Positions 32,330 through 43,356 of a stretch of 64,000 nt of DNA are shown one piece after another (the stretch's first letter is position 1; each line of letters begins with the position of its first letter). The notes under the pieces are model-generated. The model did no database searches and was not told the DNA's origin. It saw nothing but the letters and a program-made list of their open reading frames with translations. The position numbers and the translations under genes were made by a program. The DNA is from JAKALD01 sp963817785 (GTDB taxonomy: Bacteria > Pseudomonadota > Gammaproteobacteria > Burkholderiales > SG8-39), in contig CAWFPL010000008.1 of the NCBI GenBank assembly GCA_963817785.1, positions 310,001-374,000 of the forward strand, written 5' to 3'.

Positions 32330-33052
32330 TCATCCCAGTTCGCTGCGATAGAAGTGACGGTCGGTCTTGTACAGCCCGCGGCGCCATTCCACCGGCTTGT
32401 CGCCGTAGGTGAACGACAGCCGCTCGACCTGCAGCAGCGCGTGGCCGGGCTCCACGCCGAGCAGCTCGGCGCTCGGCGCGTCGGCGCACACTGCCTTGAG
32501 CTTCTCCTCGGCGCGCACCATGCGCGTGTTGAACTGCGTTTCGAACAGGTTGTAGAGCGCACCCTTGTGCTCGCTGATCGCCGCCGCGCTCAAGCCCTTG
32601 AACAGGGTTCCGGGCAGCCACACCTCCTCGAGCACGATCGGGTCGCCGGCGAACACCAGCAGGCGCTTGAGCATCACCGCCGGATCGCCGCTCCTGATCT
32701 CGAGCAGGCGCGCGAGCTCCGCGCCGGCGCGAGTGCGGCGGAAATCCAGCAGCTGGCGCTCGGGCGGTACCGGCTCGCCGGCGTCGGGCGCGAGCCGCAG
32801 GAAGCGGAAACGCACCTGGCGCTCGCCGTGCGTCGCGACGAAGGTGCCCTTGCCCTGGCGGCGCACCAACAGGTTCTCCGCCGCCAGCTCGTCGATCGCC
32901 TTGCGCACCGTGCCCTGGCTCACGTGGTAGCGTCCAGCGAGCTCGATTTCGCTCGGGATCGCGTCGGCTGGCCGCCATTCGCCGCGGCGCAGGCTGTCCA
33001 GCAGCAAGTCCTTGATTTGCCTGTACAGCGGGCTGAAGGTGGGAGAACTCAC
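32330..33052 (-). CDS. GntR family transcriptional regulator (HutC/UTRA type)
   Basis: A 240-residue regulator with an N-terminal winged helix (about residues 8-72; PSEIELAGRYHVSQGTVRKA) and a C-terminal UTRA ligand domain (FETQFNTRMVRAEEKLKAV, VERLSFTYGDKPVEWRRGLY). The UTRA domain senses small metabolites in this family. It sits between the sdh-gltA-suc operon and the divergent mdh-prp-acn operon, the natural place for a regulator of both. A 16-bp palindrome lies 47 bp ahead of its start. Ligand unknown; a TCA intermediate is plausible. Confidence 0.92.
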   Translation of the reverse strand: MSSPTFSPLYRQIKDLLLDSLRRGEWRPADAIPSEIELAGRYHVSQGTVRKAIDELAAENLLVRRQGKGTFVATHGERQVRFRFLRLAPDAGEPVPPERQLLDFRRTRAGAELARLLEIRSGDPAVMLKRLLVFAGDPIVLEEVWLPGTLFKGLSAAAISEHKGALYNLFETQFNTRMVRAEEKLKAVCADAPSAELLGVEPGHALLQVERLSFTYGDKPVEWRRGLYKTDRHFYRSELG

Positions 33053-33099
33053 CGGGCGATTTGAGCATACAACGGCGGACTCGTCTATATTGTGTCATA

Positions 33100-33115
33100 T
33101 GTCTTATAAAAGACA
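33100..33115. promoter_or_regulatory. Palindromic operator-like site between gntR and mdh
   Basis: TGTCTTATAAAAGACA is a near-perfect inverted repeat (TGTCTT/AAGACA arms), fitting the short A/T-centred sites bound by GntR-HutC regulators. It lies in the 216-bp divergent region. A possible plus-strand -10 TATATT (33086-33091) sits just upstream, with a weak -35 TTGAGC at 33061. Autoregulation and control of mdh are inferred. Confidence 0.55.
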
Positions 33116-33268
33116 GAAGACGGTTTGACAGGCCTGCCGCGCGCGCTTACCATCGCGGCGCCGGCCGCAGCGCCATTTTGGTATTCGCTGATGACGCGCC
33201 GGAGCTGAACCCAGCGGCCGCCGCATAACCTCTTCCGACCACGAGCGCGAATTCCCCGGAGTCCTTCT

Positions 33269-34261
33269 ATGTCCCAAGCCCCCGTTCGCGTCGCCGTCAC
33301 CGGCGCCGCAGGCCAAATCGGCTACAGCCTGCTGTTCCGCATCGCCAGCGGCGAGATGCTCGGCAAAGACCAGCCGGTGATCCTGCAGCTGCTCGAGATC
33401 CCCGACGACAAGGCGCAAAAAGCGCTCAAGGGCGTGATGATGGAGCTCGATGACTGCGCCTTTCCGCTGCTGCACGGCATGATTCCCGCCGCGGACCCGA
33501 TGGTCGCCTTCAAGGACGCGGACGTGGCCCTGCTGGTGGGCGCGCGTCCCCGCGGGCCCGGGATGGAGCGCAAGGACCTGCTCGAGGCGAACGGCAAGAT
33601 CTTCGCGCCGCAGGGCAAGGCGCTCAACGCGGTCGCCAAGCGCGAGGTCAAGGTGCTGGTGGTGGGCAATCCGGCCAATACCAACTGCCTGATCGCCATG
33701 AAGAACGCCCCGGATCTGCCGCCCGCCCAGTTCACCTCGATGATGCGGCTCGACCACAACCGCGCGCTCACGCAGATCGCGCAGAAGATCGGCAAGCCGG
33801 TGTCGAGCGTGCGCAAGGTCACCATCTGGGGCAACCACTCCGCCACCCAGTATCCCGACCTGTTCCAGGCCGAGTGCGACGCCAAGAAGGCCTGGCCGAT
33901 GATCAACGACCAGGCCTGGCTAGAAAACCATTTCATCCCCACCGTGCAAAAGCGCGGCGCCGCGATCATCGATGCGCGCGGTCTGTCCTCCGCGGCGAGC
34001 GCGGCCAACGCCGCGATCGAGCACGTGCGCGACTGGGTCGCGGGCACGCCGCAGGGCGACTGGGTGTCGATGGGCATCCCGTCGGACGGCAGCTACGGCG
34101 TCCCGGAGGGCGTGCTGTTCGGCTACCCGGTGACCTGCCGCAACGGCCGCTACGAGATCGTGAAGGGCATCGAGGTCAGCGATTTCAGCCGCAAGCGCAT
34201 GGACGCCACGCTCAAGGAGCTGCACGAGGAGCGCGACGGCATCAAGCACCTGCTCGGCTGA
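33269..34261 (+). CDS. mdh: Malate dehydrogenase
   Basis: A 330-residue NAD-dependent dehydrogenase of the cytosolic-type subgroup common in betaproteobacteria. The NAD-binding start VAVTGAAGQIGYSLLFRIAS, VVGNPANTNCLIA, the substrate region MRLDHNRALTQIA and the catalytic-histidine segment VTIWGNHSATQYPD are all present. It is the first gene of the plus-strand run and lies 13 bp ahead of prpB. Control by the adjacent GntR protein is inferred. Confidence 0.97.
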   Translation: MSQAPVRVAVTGAAGQIGYSLLFRIASGEMLGKDQPVILQLLEIPDDKAQKALKGVMMELDDCAFPLLHGMIPAADPMVAFKDADVALLVGARPRGPGMERKDLLEANGKIFAPQGKALNAVAKREVKVLVVGNPANTNCLIAMKNAPDLPPAQFTSMMRLDHNRALTQIAQKIGKPVSSVRKVTIWGNHSATQYPDLFQAECDAKKAWPMINDQAWLENHFIPTVQKRGAAIIDARGLSSAASAANAAIEHVRDWVAGTPQGDWVSMGIPSDGSYGVPEGVLFGYPVTCRNGRYEIVKGIEVSDFSRKRMDATLKELHEERDGIKHLLG

Positions 34262-34274
34262 GCCGGAGGCCGCC

Positions 34275-35165
34275 ATGAGCGCGACCACTCCCGGGGCCCG
34301 CTTCCGCCGGGCGCTCGAGGAAGAGCAGCCGCTGCAGGTCATCGGCGCGATCTGCGCCTACCACGCCCTGCTCGCCAAGCGCAGCGGCTACCGCGCGATC
34401 TACCTCTCCGGCGGCGGGGTCGCGGCCGGCTCGCTCGGGCTGCCGGACCTCGGCATCTCCAACCTCGAGGACGTGCTCACCGACGTGCGCCGCATCACCG
34501 ACGTCTGCGACCTGCCGCTGCTGGTGGACGCCGACACGGGTTTCGGCGCGAGCGCGTTCAACGTCGCGCGCACCACGCGGTCGCTGGTCAAGTTCGGCGC
34601 CGCCGCGATGCACATCGAGGACCAGGTCGGCGCCAAGCGCTGCGGCCACCGCCCGGGCAAGGAGCTGGTCTCCAAGGAGGAGATGTGCGACCGGATCAAG
34701 GCGGCGGTGGACGCGCGCACCGATCCCGGCTTCGCGATCATGGCGCGCACCGACGCGCTCGCCGGCGAGGGCCTGGAGCGCGCGCTCGAGCGCGTGGCGG
34801 CCTACGTCGCGGCCGGCGCGGACATGATCTTTCCCGAGGCGATCACCGAGCTCGCCATGTACCGCAGGTTCGCCGACGCGCTGAAAGTGCCGGTGCTCGC
34901 CAACATCACCGAGTTCGGCAAGACGCCGCTGTTCACGCTCGAGGAGCTGCGCTCGGCCAGGGTGGCGATCGCGCTGTATCCCCTGTCGGCGTTCCGCGCG
35001 ATGAACAAGGCCGCGCTCGAGGTCTACCGGACGCTGCGCCGCGAGGGCACCCAGAAGAGCGTCGTCCCGGCGATGCAAACGCGCGACGAGCTGTACGAGC
35101 ATCTCGATTACCATGCGTACGAGCGCAAGCTCGACGCGCTGTTCGCCAAGGAGAAACCGGCATGA
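34275..35165 (+). CDS. prpB: 2-methylisocitrate lyase
   Basis: The enzyme splits 2-methylisocitrate into pyruvate and succinate, the last step of propionate oxidation. The 296-residue protein has the metal-binding DADTGFG (Asp 85 and 87) and the catalytic loop GAKRCGHRPGKELV with Cys 123. Isocitrate lyases are much longer, so PrpB is favoured, and prpC and prpD follow. Its stop overlaps the prpC start by 4 bp. Confidence 0.95.
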   Translation: MSATTPGARFRRALEEEQPLQVIGAICAYHALLAKRSGYRAIYLSGGGVAAGSLGLPDLGISNLEDVLTDVRRITDVCDLPLLVDADTGFGASAFNVARTTRSLVKFGAAAMHIEDQVGAKRCGHRPGKELVSKEEMCDRIKAAVDARTDPGFAIMARTDALAGEGLERALERVAAYVAAGADMIFPEAITELAMYRRFADALKVPVLANITEFGKTPLFTLEELRSARVAIALYPLSAFRAMNKAALEVYRTLRREGTQKSVVPAMQTRDELYEHLDYHAYERKLDALFAKEKPA

Positions 35166-36316
35166 GCGAAGCCCAAGCCACGATTCCGAAGCCGAAGAAA
35201 TCGGTCGCCCTGTCGGGCGTACCCGCGGGCAACACGGCGCTGTGCACCGTCGGACGCAGCGGCAACGACCTGCACTACCGCGGCTACGACATCCTGGATT
35301 TCGCCGACCAGGCCGAGTTCGAGGAAGTCGCCTACCTGCTGGTGCACGGCAGGCTGCCGACCGTCGCCGAGCTGGCGGCCTACAAGACCAAGCTGAAGGG
35401 CCTGCGCGGCATCCCGGTGGCGGTGAAGGCGATCCTCGAGCGCATCCCCGCGAACGCGCACCCGATGGACGTGATGCGCACCGCCTGCTCGGCGCTCGGC
35501 GCGCTGCTGCCCGAAAGCCACGACCACAAGCTCGCCGAGGCGCGCGACCTCGCCGACCGGCTGATGGCCTCGTTCGGCTCGATGCTGCTGTACTGGCACC
35601 ACTACTCGCACTCGGGGCGGCGCATCGAGGTCGAGACCGACGACGACTCGATCGGCGGGCACTTCCTGCACCTGCTGCACGGGCGCGCGCCGAGCGCGCT
35701 GTGGGTGCGCGCCATGCATACCTCGCTCATCCTGTACGCCGAGCACGAGTTCAACGCCTCGACCTTCACCGCGCGGGTGATCGCCGGCACCGGCTCGGAC
35801 ATGCACAGCGCGATCACCGGCGCGATCGGCGCGCTCAAGGGGCCCAAGCACGGCGGCGCGAACGAGTTCGCCTTCGACGTCATCGGCCGCTACGACGGCC
35901 CGGACGAAGCCGAGGCCGACGTCGTGCGGCGCATCGGCGAGAAGCAGATCATCATCGGCTTCGGCCACCCGGTGTACACCATCGGCGATCCGCGCAACAA
36001 GGTGATCAAGGAAGTGGCGCGCCGCCTGTCGCAGGACGCCGGCAACATGAAGCTGTTCGACATCTCCGAGCGCATCGAGCAGGTGATGTGGCGCGACAAG
36101 AAGATGTTCGCGAACCTCGACTGGTACAGCGCGACCAGCTACCACATGATGGGCGTGCCGACGGCGATGTTCACCCCGCTGTTCGTGATCTCGCGCACCA
36201 GCGGCTGGTCGGCGCACGTCATCGAGCAGAGAATCGACGGCAAGATCATCCGACCCGGGGCCAACTACACCGGCCCCGAGAACCGCACGTGGACGCCGCT
36301 CAAGGAAAGGAGGTGA
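35162..36316 (+). CDS. prpC: 2-methylcitrate synthase
   Basis: Condenses propionyl-CoA with oxaloacetate. The 384-residue length is that of the dimeric PrpC group, shorter than GltA. Active-site segments are EHEFNASTFTARVIAGTGSD, KGPKHGGANEFAFDVI and GFGHPVYTIGDPR. The ATG at 35162 overlaps the prpB stop. The small DUF3460-type gene begins 2 bp behind its stop, so the set is tightly coupled. Confidence 0.96.
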   Translation: MSEAQATIPKPKKSVALSGVPAGNTALCTVGRSGNDLHYRGYDILDFADQAEFEEVAYLLVHGRLPTVAELAAYKTKLKGLRGIPVAVKAILERIPANAHPMDVMRTACSALGALLPESHDHKLAEARDLADRLMASFGSMLLYWHHYSHSGRRIEVETDDDSIGGHFLHLLHGRAPSALWVRAMHTSLILYAEHEFNASTFTARVIAGTGSDMHSAITGAIGALKGPKHGGANEFAFDVIGRYDGPDEAEADVVRRIGEKQIIIGFGHPVYTIGDPRNKVIKEVARRLSQDAGNMKLFDISERIEQVMWRDKKMFANLDWYSATSYHMMGVPTAMFTPLFVISRTSGWSAHVIEQRIDGKIIRPGANYTGPENRTWTPLKERR

Positions 36317-36318
36317 CC

Positions 36319-36531
36319 GTGGCCGAGTACGAATCCGACCTGACCAAGTTCATGCGCCAGTTCATGGCGCAGCACCCCGAGGAGCGCGCGGCGCAGAAGG
36401 AGGGGCGCGCCATCTGGTGGGACAAGGATCCCGCGGTGCGCACCCCGCCCCCGCCGGCGCGCCACGCGCCGAAGTCCGGCGGCAACGAATACACCTTCGA
36501 GCCCCTGAGCGAAAAAGACTCGGCGGCGTAG
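36319..36531 (+). CDS. Small DUF3460-type protein within the prp operon
   Basis: A 70-residue protein, VAEYESDLTKFMRQFMAQHP at the start, then EERAAQKEGRAIWWDKDP and a proline-rich tail. I recognise the ESDxTxFMR and GRxxWWDK pattern as DUF3460, a small family of betaproteobacteria with no known function. The GTG start at 36319 follows a strong AAAGGAGGTGA site that overlaps the prpC end. It is placed between prpC and prpD, so a role in the methylcitrate pathway or its enzymes is possible but unproven. Confidence 0.82.
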   Translation: MAEYESDLTKFMRQFMAQHPEERAAQKEGRAIWWDKDPAVRTPPPPARHAPKSGGNEYTFEPLSEKDSAA

Positions 36532-36554
36532 GAATCACCCGGAACAACCCCGCC

Positions 36555-38006
36555 ATGTCGTCCCACATCTCCAACGTCCGGCCCAGCCCCGACGAGGTCC
36601 TCGTCAAGATCGCCGACTACGCGACTCGGTATGAGATCAAGAGCAGGGCCGCCTACGACACCGCGCGCCACTGCCTGATGGACACGCTCGGCTGCGGGCT
36701 GCAGGCGCTCGAATTCCCCGCCTGCACCAAGCTGCTCGGGCCGATCGTCCCCGGCACGCTGGTGCCCAACGGCGCCCGGGTGCCCGGCACCCGGTTCCAG
36801 CTCGACCCGGTACAGGCCGCGTTCAACATCGGCGCCATGATCCGCTGGCTGGACTTCAACGACACCTGGCTCGCCGCCGAATGGGGCCACCCCTCGGACA
36901 ACCTCGGCGGCATCCTGGCGACGGCCGACTGGCTGTCGCGCAACGCGCTCGCCGCCGGCAAAAAGCCGCTGCTGATAAAGGACGTGCTCACCGGCATGAT
37001 CAAGGCGCACGAGATCCAGGGCGTGCTCGCCCTGGAGAATAGCTTCAACCGCGTGGGACTGGATCACGTGGTGCTGGTCAAGGTCGCCTCCACCGCGGTG
37101 GTCGCCCACATGATCGGCTGCAGCCGCGACGAGGTGGTGAACGCGGTGTCGCAGGCCTGGGTGGACGGCCAGTCGCTGCGCACCTACCGGCACGCGCCCA
37201 ACACCGGCTCGCGCAAGAGCTGGGCCGCGGGCGACGCCACCAGCCGCGCGGTGCGCCTCGCGCTCATCTCGAAGACCGGCGAGATGGGCTATCCGTCAGT
37301 GCTCAGCGCGAAGACGTGGGGCTTCTACGACGTGCTGTTCAAGGGCAAGCCGTTCAGGTTCCAGCGCCCGTTCGGCTCGTACGTGATGGAGAACGTGCTG
37401 TTCAAGATCTCCTACCCCGCCGAGTTCCACGCCCAGACCGCGGTCGAGTGCGCGATGGACATCCACCGCGAGCTCGCGCGCCAGGGCAGGACGCCCGAGG
37501 ACATCAAGAGGATCACCATCCGCACGCACGAGGCCTGCCTGCGCATCATCGACAAGAAGGGCCCGCTCGCCAACCCGGCCGACCGCGACCACTGCATCCA
37601 GTACATGGTGGCGGTGCCGATCCTGTTCGGCCGGCTCACCGCGCAGGACTACGAGGACCGGGTCGCGGCCGACCCGCGGATCGACGCGCTGCGCGCCAAG
37701 ATCGCGTGCGTCGGCGACCCGGGCTTCACGCGCGACTACCACGACCCGGACAAGCGCTCGATCGCCAATGCGCTCACGGTCGAGCTGAAGGACGGCAAGA
37801 CCCTGGGCGAGTTCGTGTGCGAGTACCCGATCGGCCACAAGCTGCGCCGCAAGGAAGGCATGCCGATACTGGTGGAGAAATTCCGGGCCAACCTCGCGCG
37901 CCGCTTCCCGGCCAAGCAGCAGCAGGCGATCCTCGAGCTGTGCCTGGACGCCGGCCGCCTGAGCGCGACGCCGGTGAACGAGTTCGTCGACCTGTTCGTC
38001 ATCTGA
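36555..38006 (+). CDS. prpD: 2-methylcitrate dehydratase
   Basis: A 483-residue MmgE/PrpD family protein that dehydrates 2-methylcitrate to 2-methyl-cis-aconitate without an iron-sulfur cluster. Marks include the N-terminal ARHCLMDTLGCGLQALEF, WLDFNDTWLAAEWGHPSDNL, and the long C-terminal KDGKTLGEFVCEYPIGHKLR. The ATG at 36555 starts 23 bp behind the DUF3460-type gene. The following aconitase can complete the hydration to 2-methylisocitrate. Confidence 0.95.
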   Translation: MSSHISNVRPSPDEVLVKIADYATRYEIKSRAAYDTARHCLMDTLGCGLQALEFPACTKLLGPIVPGTLVPNGARVPGTRFQLDPVQAAFNIGAMIRWLDFNDTWLAAEWGHPSDNLGGILATADWLSRNALAAGKKPLLIKDVLTGMIKAHEIQGVLALENSFNRVGLDHVVLVKVASTAVVAHMIGCSRDEVVNAVSQAWVDGQSLRTYRHAPNTGSRKSWAAGDATSRAVRLALISKTGEMGYPSVLSAKTWGFYDVLFKGKPFRFQRPFGSYVMENVLFKISYPAEFHAQTAVECAMDIHRELARQGRTPEDIKRITIRTHEACLRIIDKKGPLANPADRDHCIQYMVAVPILFGRLTAQDYEDRVAADPRIDALRAKIACVGDPGFTRDYHDPDKRSIANALTVELKDGKTLGEFVCEYPIGHKLRRKEGMPILVEKFRANLARRFPAKQQQAILELCLDAGRLSATPVNEFVDLFVI

Positions 38007-38025
38007 GTCAACGACGGAGGCTTTC

Positions 38026-40731
<2,706 letters not shown>

Positions 40732-40750
40732 GCACGCGGGGAGAGCGAAC

Positions 40751-41086
40751 GTGCCCCCGCGCGGCAACCGGCTCGCCTGCTCGCTACGCACGCAGGACAA
40801 CTGCCACGGCGCCTACGACGTGTACCCGGGCGAGCAGCCCGGGTCGGTCGCCCGGATCGACCCGGTGCACTGGGACAAGCCGCCGCAAAAGCCGGTGCTC
40901 GAGGGCGAGTTCACCGTGATCGGCGACCTCGGCATGACCGGGCAGGTGATCCTGGTCAACCAGTACCAGTGGAAGGCGCTCAGCGACGCGAAGCTGGAGA
41001 GCTTCTTCTACGGCGCGATCCTGTGGGGCAAGAGCCCGTTCAAGGTGATCGAGGACGCGCAGGTCATGCTCAAACGCGGCAAGTAG
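40751..41086 (+). CDS. Unrecognised small protein between acnA and gdhA
   Basis: I do not recognise this 111-residue protein. It starts with GTG 19 bp behind acnA, preceded by GGGGAGAG. It has no signal peptide or membrane segment. The tail GDLGMTGQVILVNQYQWKAL and FYGAILWGKSPFKVIED looks like a folded soluble domain, and the start contains two cysteines (ACSLRTQDNC). Its codon use matches the neighbours, and it fills the gap to gdhA (14 bp) on the same strand. It is probably real and co-transcribed, but no function can be assigned. Confidence 0.6.
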   Translation: MPPRGNRLACSLRTQDNCHGAYDVYPGEQPGSVARIDPVHWDKPPQKPVLEGEFTVIGDLGMTGQVILVNQYQWKALSDAKLESFFYGAILWGKSPFKVIEDAQVMLKRGK

Positions 41087-41100
41087 CGGCCGGCGCGCAC

Positions 41101-42447
41101 ATGAGCGCCGGCCTCGACGCCTTCCTCGCCCGCCTGCGCTCGCGCGACCCGCACGAGCCCGAGTTCCACCAGGCGGTGAGCGAGGTGCTCGCCAGCCTGT
41201 GGCCGTTCGTCGAGCAGCACCCCGCGTACGGGCGCGAAGCGCTGCTCGAGCGCCTGGTCGAGCCCGAGCGCACGGTGATGTTCCGCGTGCCCTGGGTGGA
41301 CGACCGCGGCGCGGTCCAGGTCAACCGCGGCTATCGCGTGCAGATGTCGGGCGCCATCGGCCCGTACAAGGGCGGCTTGCGCTTTCACCCGTCGGTCGAC
41401 CTGAGCGTGCTCAAGTTCCTCGCCTTCGAGCAGCTGTTCAAGAACGCGCTCACCACGCTGCCGCTGGGCGCCGGCAAGGGCGGCAGCGACTTCGACCCGA
41501 AGGGCAAGAGCGACGCCGAGACGATGCGCTTCTGCCAGGCGTTCATGGCCGAGCTGTACCGCCACATCGGCCCCGACACCGACGTACCGGCCGGCGATAT
41601 CGGGGTCGGCGCGCGCGAGATCGGCTACCTGTTCGGCGCCTACCGCAAGCTCACCGGGCGCTTCGACGCGGTGCTCACCGGCAAGGGCACGGCCTACGGC
41701 GGCAGCCTGATGCGCCCCGAGGCGACCGGCTACGGCCTGGTGTATTTCGCGCGCGAGATGCTGCACACGCGGCGCCACGATTTCGAGGGCCAGCGGGTGG
41801 CGGTCTCCGGCTCGGGCAACGTCGCGCAGTACGCCGTGTTCAAGGCGATGGAGATGGGCGCCCGGGTGGTCACGGTCTCGGATTCCGGCGGCACGGTGCA
41901 CATCCCGCAGGGCATGAACGCCGAGAAGTGGCGCGCGCTCCTCGAGCTGAAGCAGCAGCGCCGCGGGCGCATCCGCGAGCTCGCCGAGCGCTTCGGCCTG
42001 CCCTTCCTCGCCGGCGCGCGCCCCTGGCGCGTAGCCTGCGACATCGCCCTGCCCTGCGCCACGCAGAACGAGCTCGACGAGGAGGATGCGCGCGCGCTGG
42101 TGGCCAACGGCTGCGTGTGCGTGGCCGAAGGCGCCAACATGCCCTCGACGCTCGGCGCGCTGCGGGTGTTCGCCGAGGCCGGCATCCTGTACGCGCCGGG
42201 CAAGGCCGCCAACGCCGGCGGCGTCGCGGTCTCCGGCCTGGAGATGAGCCAGAACGCCCAGCGCCTCGCCTGGAGCACGGCCGAGGTCGACCAGCGCCTG
42301 CAGACCATCATGCGCTCGATCCACGCCACCTGCGTCGAGCACGGCGCGGGCAAGGGCCGCGAGGGCGCGGTGAGTTACCTCGACGGCGCCAACATCGCCG
42401 GCTTCGTCAAGGTCGCCGATGCGATGATCGCGCAGGGGATCGTCTAG
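41101..42447 (+). CDS. gdhA: NADP-dependent glutamate dehydrogenase
   Basis: Assimilates ammonium onto 2-oxoglutarate. The 448-residue length is that of the hexameric NADP enzyme. The substrate motif MSGAIGPYKGGLRFHPSVDL, the catalytic lysine in PLGAGKGGSDFDPKGKS and the dinucleotide fold VAVSGSGNVAQYAVFKAMEM are plain. It is the last gene of the mdh-prp-acn run, connecting the TCA cycle with nitrogen metabolism. The amide/amino-acid uptake cluster begins directly downstream. Confidence 0.96.
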   Translation: MSAGLDAFLARLRSRDPHEPEFHQAVSEVLASLWPFVEQHPAYGREALLERLVEPERTVMFRVPWVDDRGAVQVNRGYRVQMSGAIGPYKGGLRFHPSVDLSVLKFLAFEQLFKNALTTLPLGAGKGGSDFDPKGKSDAETMRFCQAFMAELYRHIGPDTDVPAGDIGVGAREIGYLFGAYRKLTGRFDAVLTGKGTAYGGSLMRPEATGYGLVYFAREMLHTRRHDFEGQRVAVSGSGNVAQYAVFKAMEMGARVVTVSDSGGTVHIPQGMNAEKWRALLELKQQRRGRIRELAERFGLPFLAGARPWRVACDIALPCATQNELDEEDARALVANGCVCVAEGANMPSTLGALRVFAEAGILYAPGKAANAGGVAVSGLEMSQNAQRLAWSTAEVDQRLQTIMRSIHATCVEHGAGKGREGAVSYLDGANIAGFVKVADAMIAQGIV

Positions 42448-42541
42448 CCCCGCCCCGCAGCGCCCCCCGGCGAGCGCACTTTGCGCGCCGCCGCCGCGGG
42501 TGCAAAATCCCCCCTCCCCACCGAGGGACGAGGGTGTGCCC

Positions 42542-43291
42542 ATGTACGTCTCCCAGACCAGGCAACGCGGACTGCTGCGCGTGATCGAAAACATGGTGCA
42601 CGGCTACGGCCACGCCGAGATCCGCACGCGCATCGGCGAGGACCTGCTGCGCCTGCTGCGAGCCGATTACTACGCCTCGTACGTCTGGGATCCCGCGCGC
42701 AAGGTGTTCGCCGACGGCGTGTCGATCAACATGAACCCCGACAATCTCTCGCGCTACGACGCCTACTACCAGTTCCACGACCCCATGACCTCCAAGCTGC
42801 AGCGCCGGCGCAATCCGACGCGCGTCACCGAGATCATCCCGCAGCACGAGCTGGTGAAGACCGAGTTCTTCAACGACTTCCTCTACCGCGACGGCCTGTA
42901 CTACGGCGTCAACCTGTACGCCTACGACGGCGCGCTCAACATCGGGGACGTGCGCATCTGGCGCGGCAGGCGCCGCGACAACTTCGACGGCGAGGACATG
43001 GCGCTGCTGCGGCTCGTGAAGCCGTTCTTCAACCTGGCCATGAAGAGCCTGCGCGCAGCGCCGGCTTACGCCCCCGCGCCGCCGCGCGCGGCCCGCGATC
43101 TGCGCCTCACGCCGCGCGAGGAACAGATCGCGCGGCTGCTGTGCGCCGGCAAGCGCGACGTGGAGATCGCACGCGCGCTGGGCATCGCGTTCTCGACCGT
43201 GCGCACGCACCTGCGCGGCCTGTTCGAGAAATCGGGCGCTTCCAGCCGCACCGCGCTCGTCGCGCGCCTGCTGCGGCCTCCACAGGATTGA
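42542..43291 (+). CDS. LuxR-type transcriptional regulator
   Basis: A 249-residue protein with a C-terminal LuxR/FixJ helix-turn-helix (about residues 184-245; LTPREEQIARLLCAGKRDVE and IAFSTVRTHLRGLFEKSG). The N-terminal 180 residues have no recognisable autoinducer or receiver signature and could be a PAS/GAF-like sensor. I chose the ATG at 42542; a GTG at 42500 would add 14 residues. It lies 65 bp ahead of the amidase, which it probably regulates together with the ABC genes. The signal is unknown. Confidence 0.85.
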   Translation: MYVSQTRQRGLLRVIENMVHGYGHAEIRTRIGEDLLRLLRADYYASYVWDPARKVFADGVSINMNPDNLSRYDAYYQFHDPMTSKLQRRRNPTRVTEIIPQHELVKTEFFNDFLYRDGLYYGVNLYAYDGALNIGDVRIWRGRRRDNFDGEDMALLRLVKPFFNLAMKSLRAAPAYAPAPPRAARDLRLTPREEQIARLLCAGKRDVEIARALGIAFSTVRTHLRGLFEKSGASSRTALVARLLRPPQD

Positions 43292-43356
43292 GGATGGTCG
43301 GCGGCAGCGGCGCACGCTAGGCTACCGCCGCACGAACTCAGCCCGGGAGGCCGGCC

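Noticed and set aside
33322..34077. 251-residue frame antisense to mdh
   Set aside because: Shadow frame without its own start signals.
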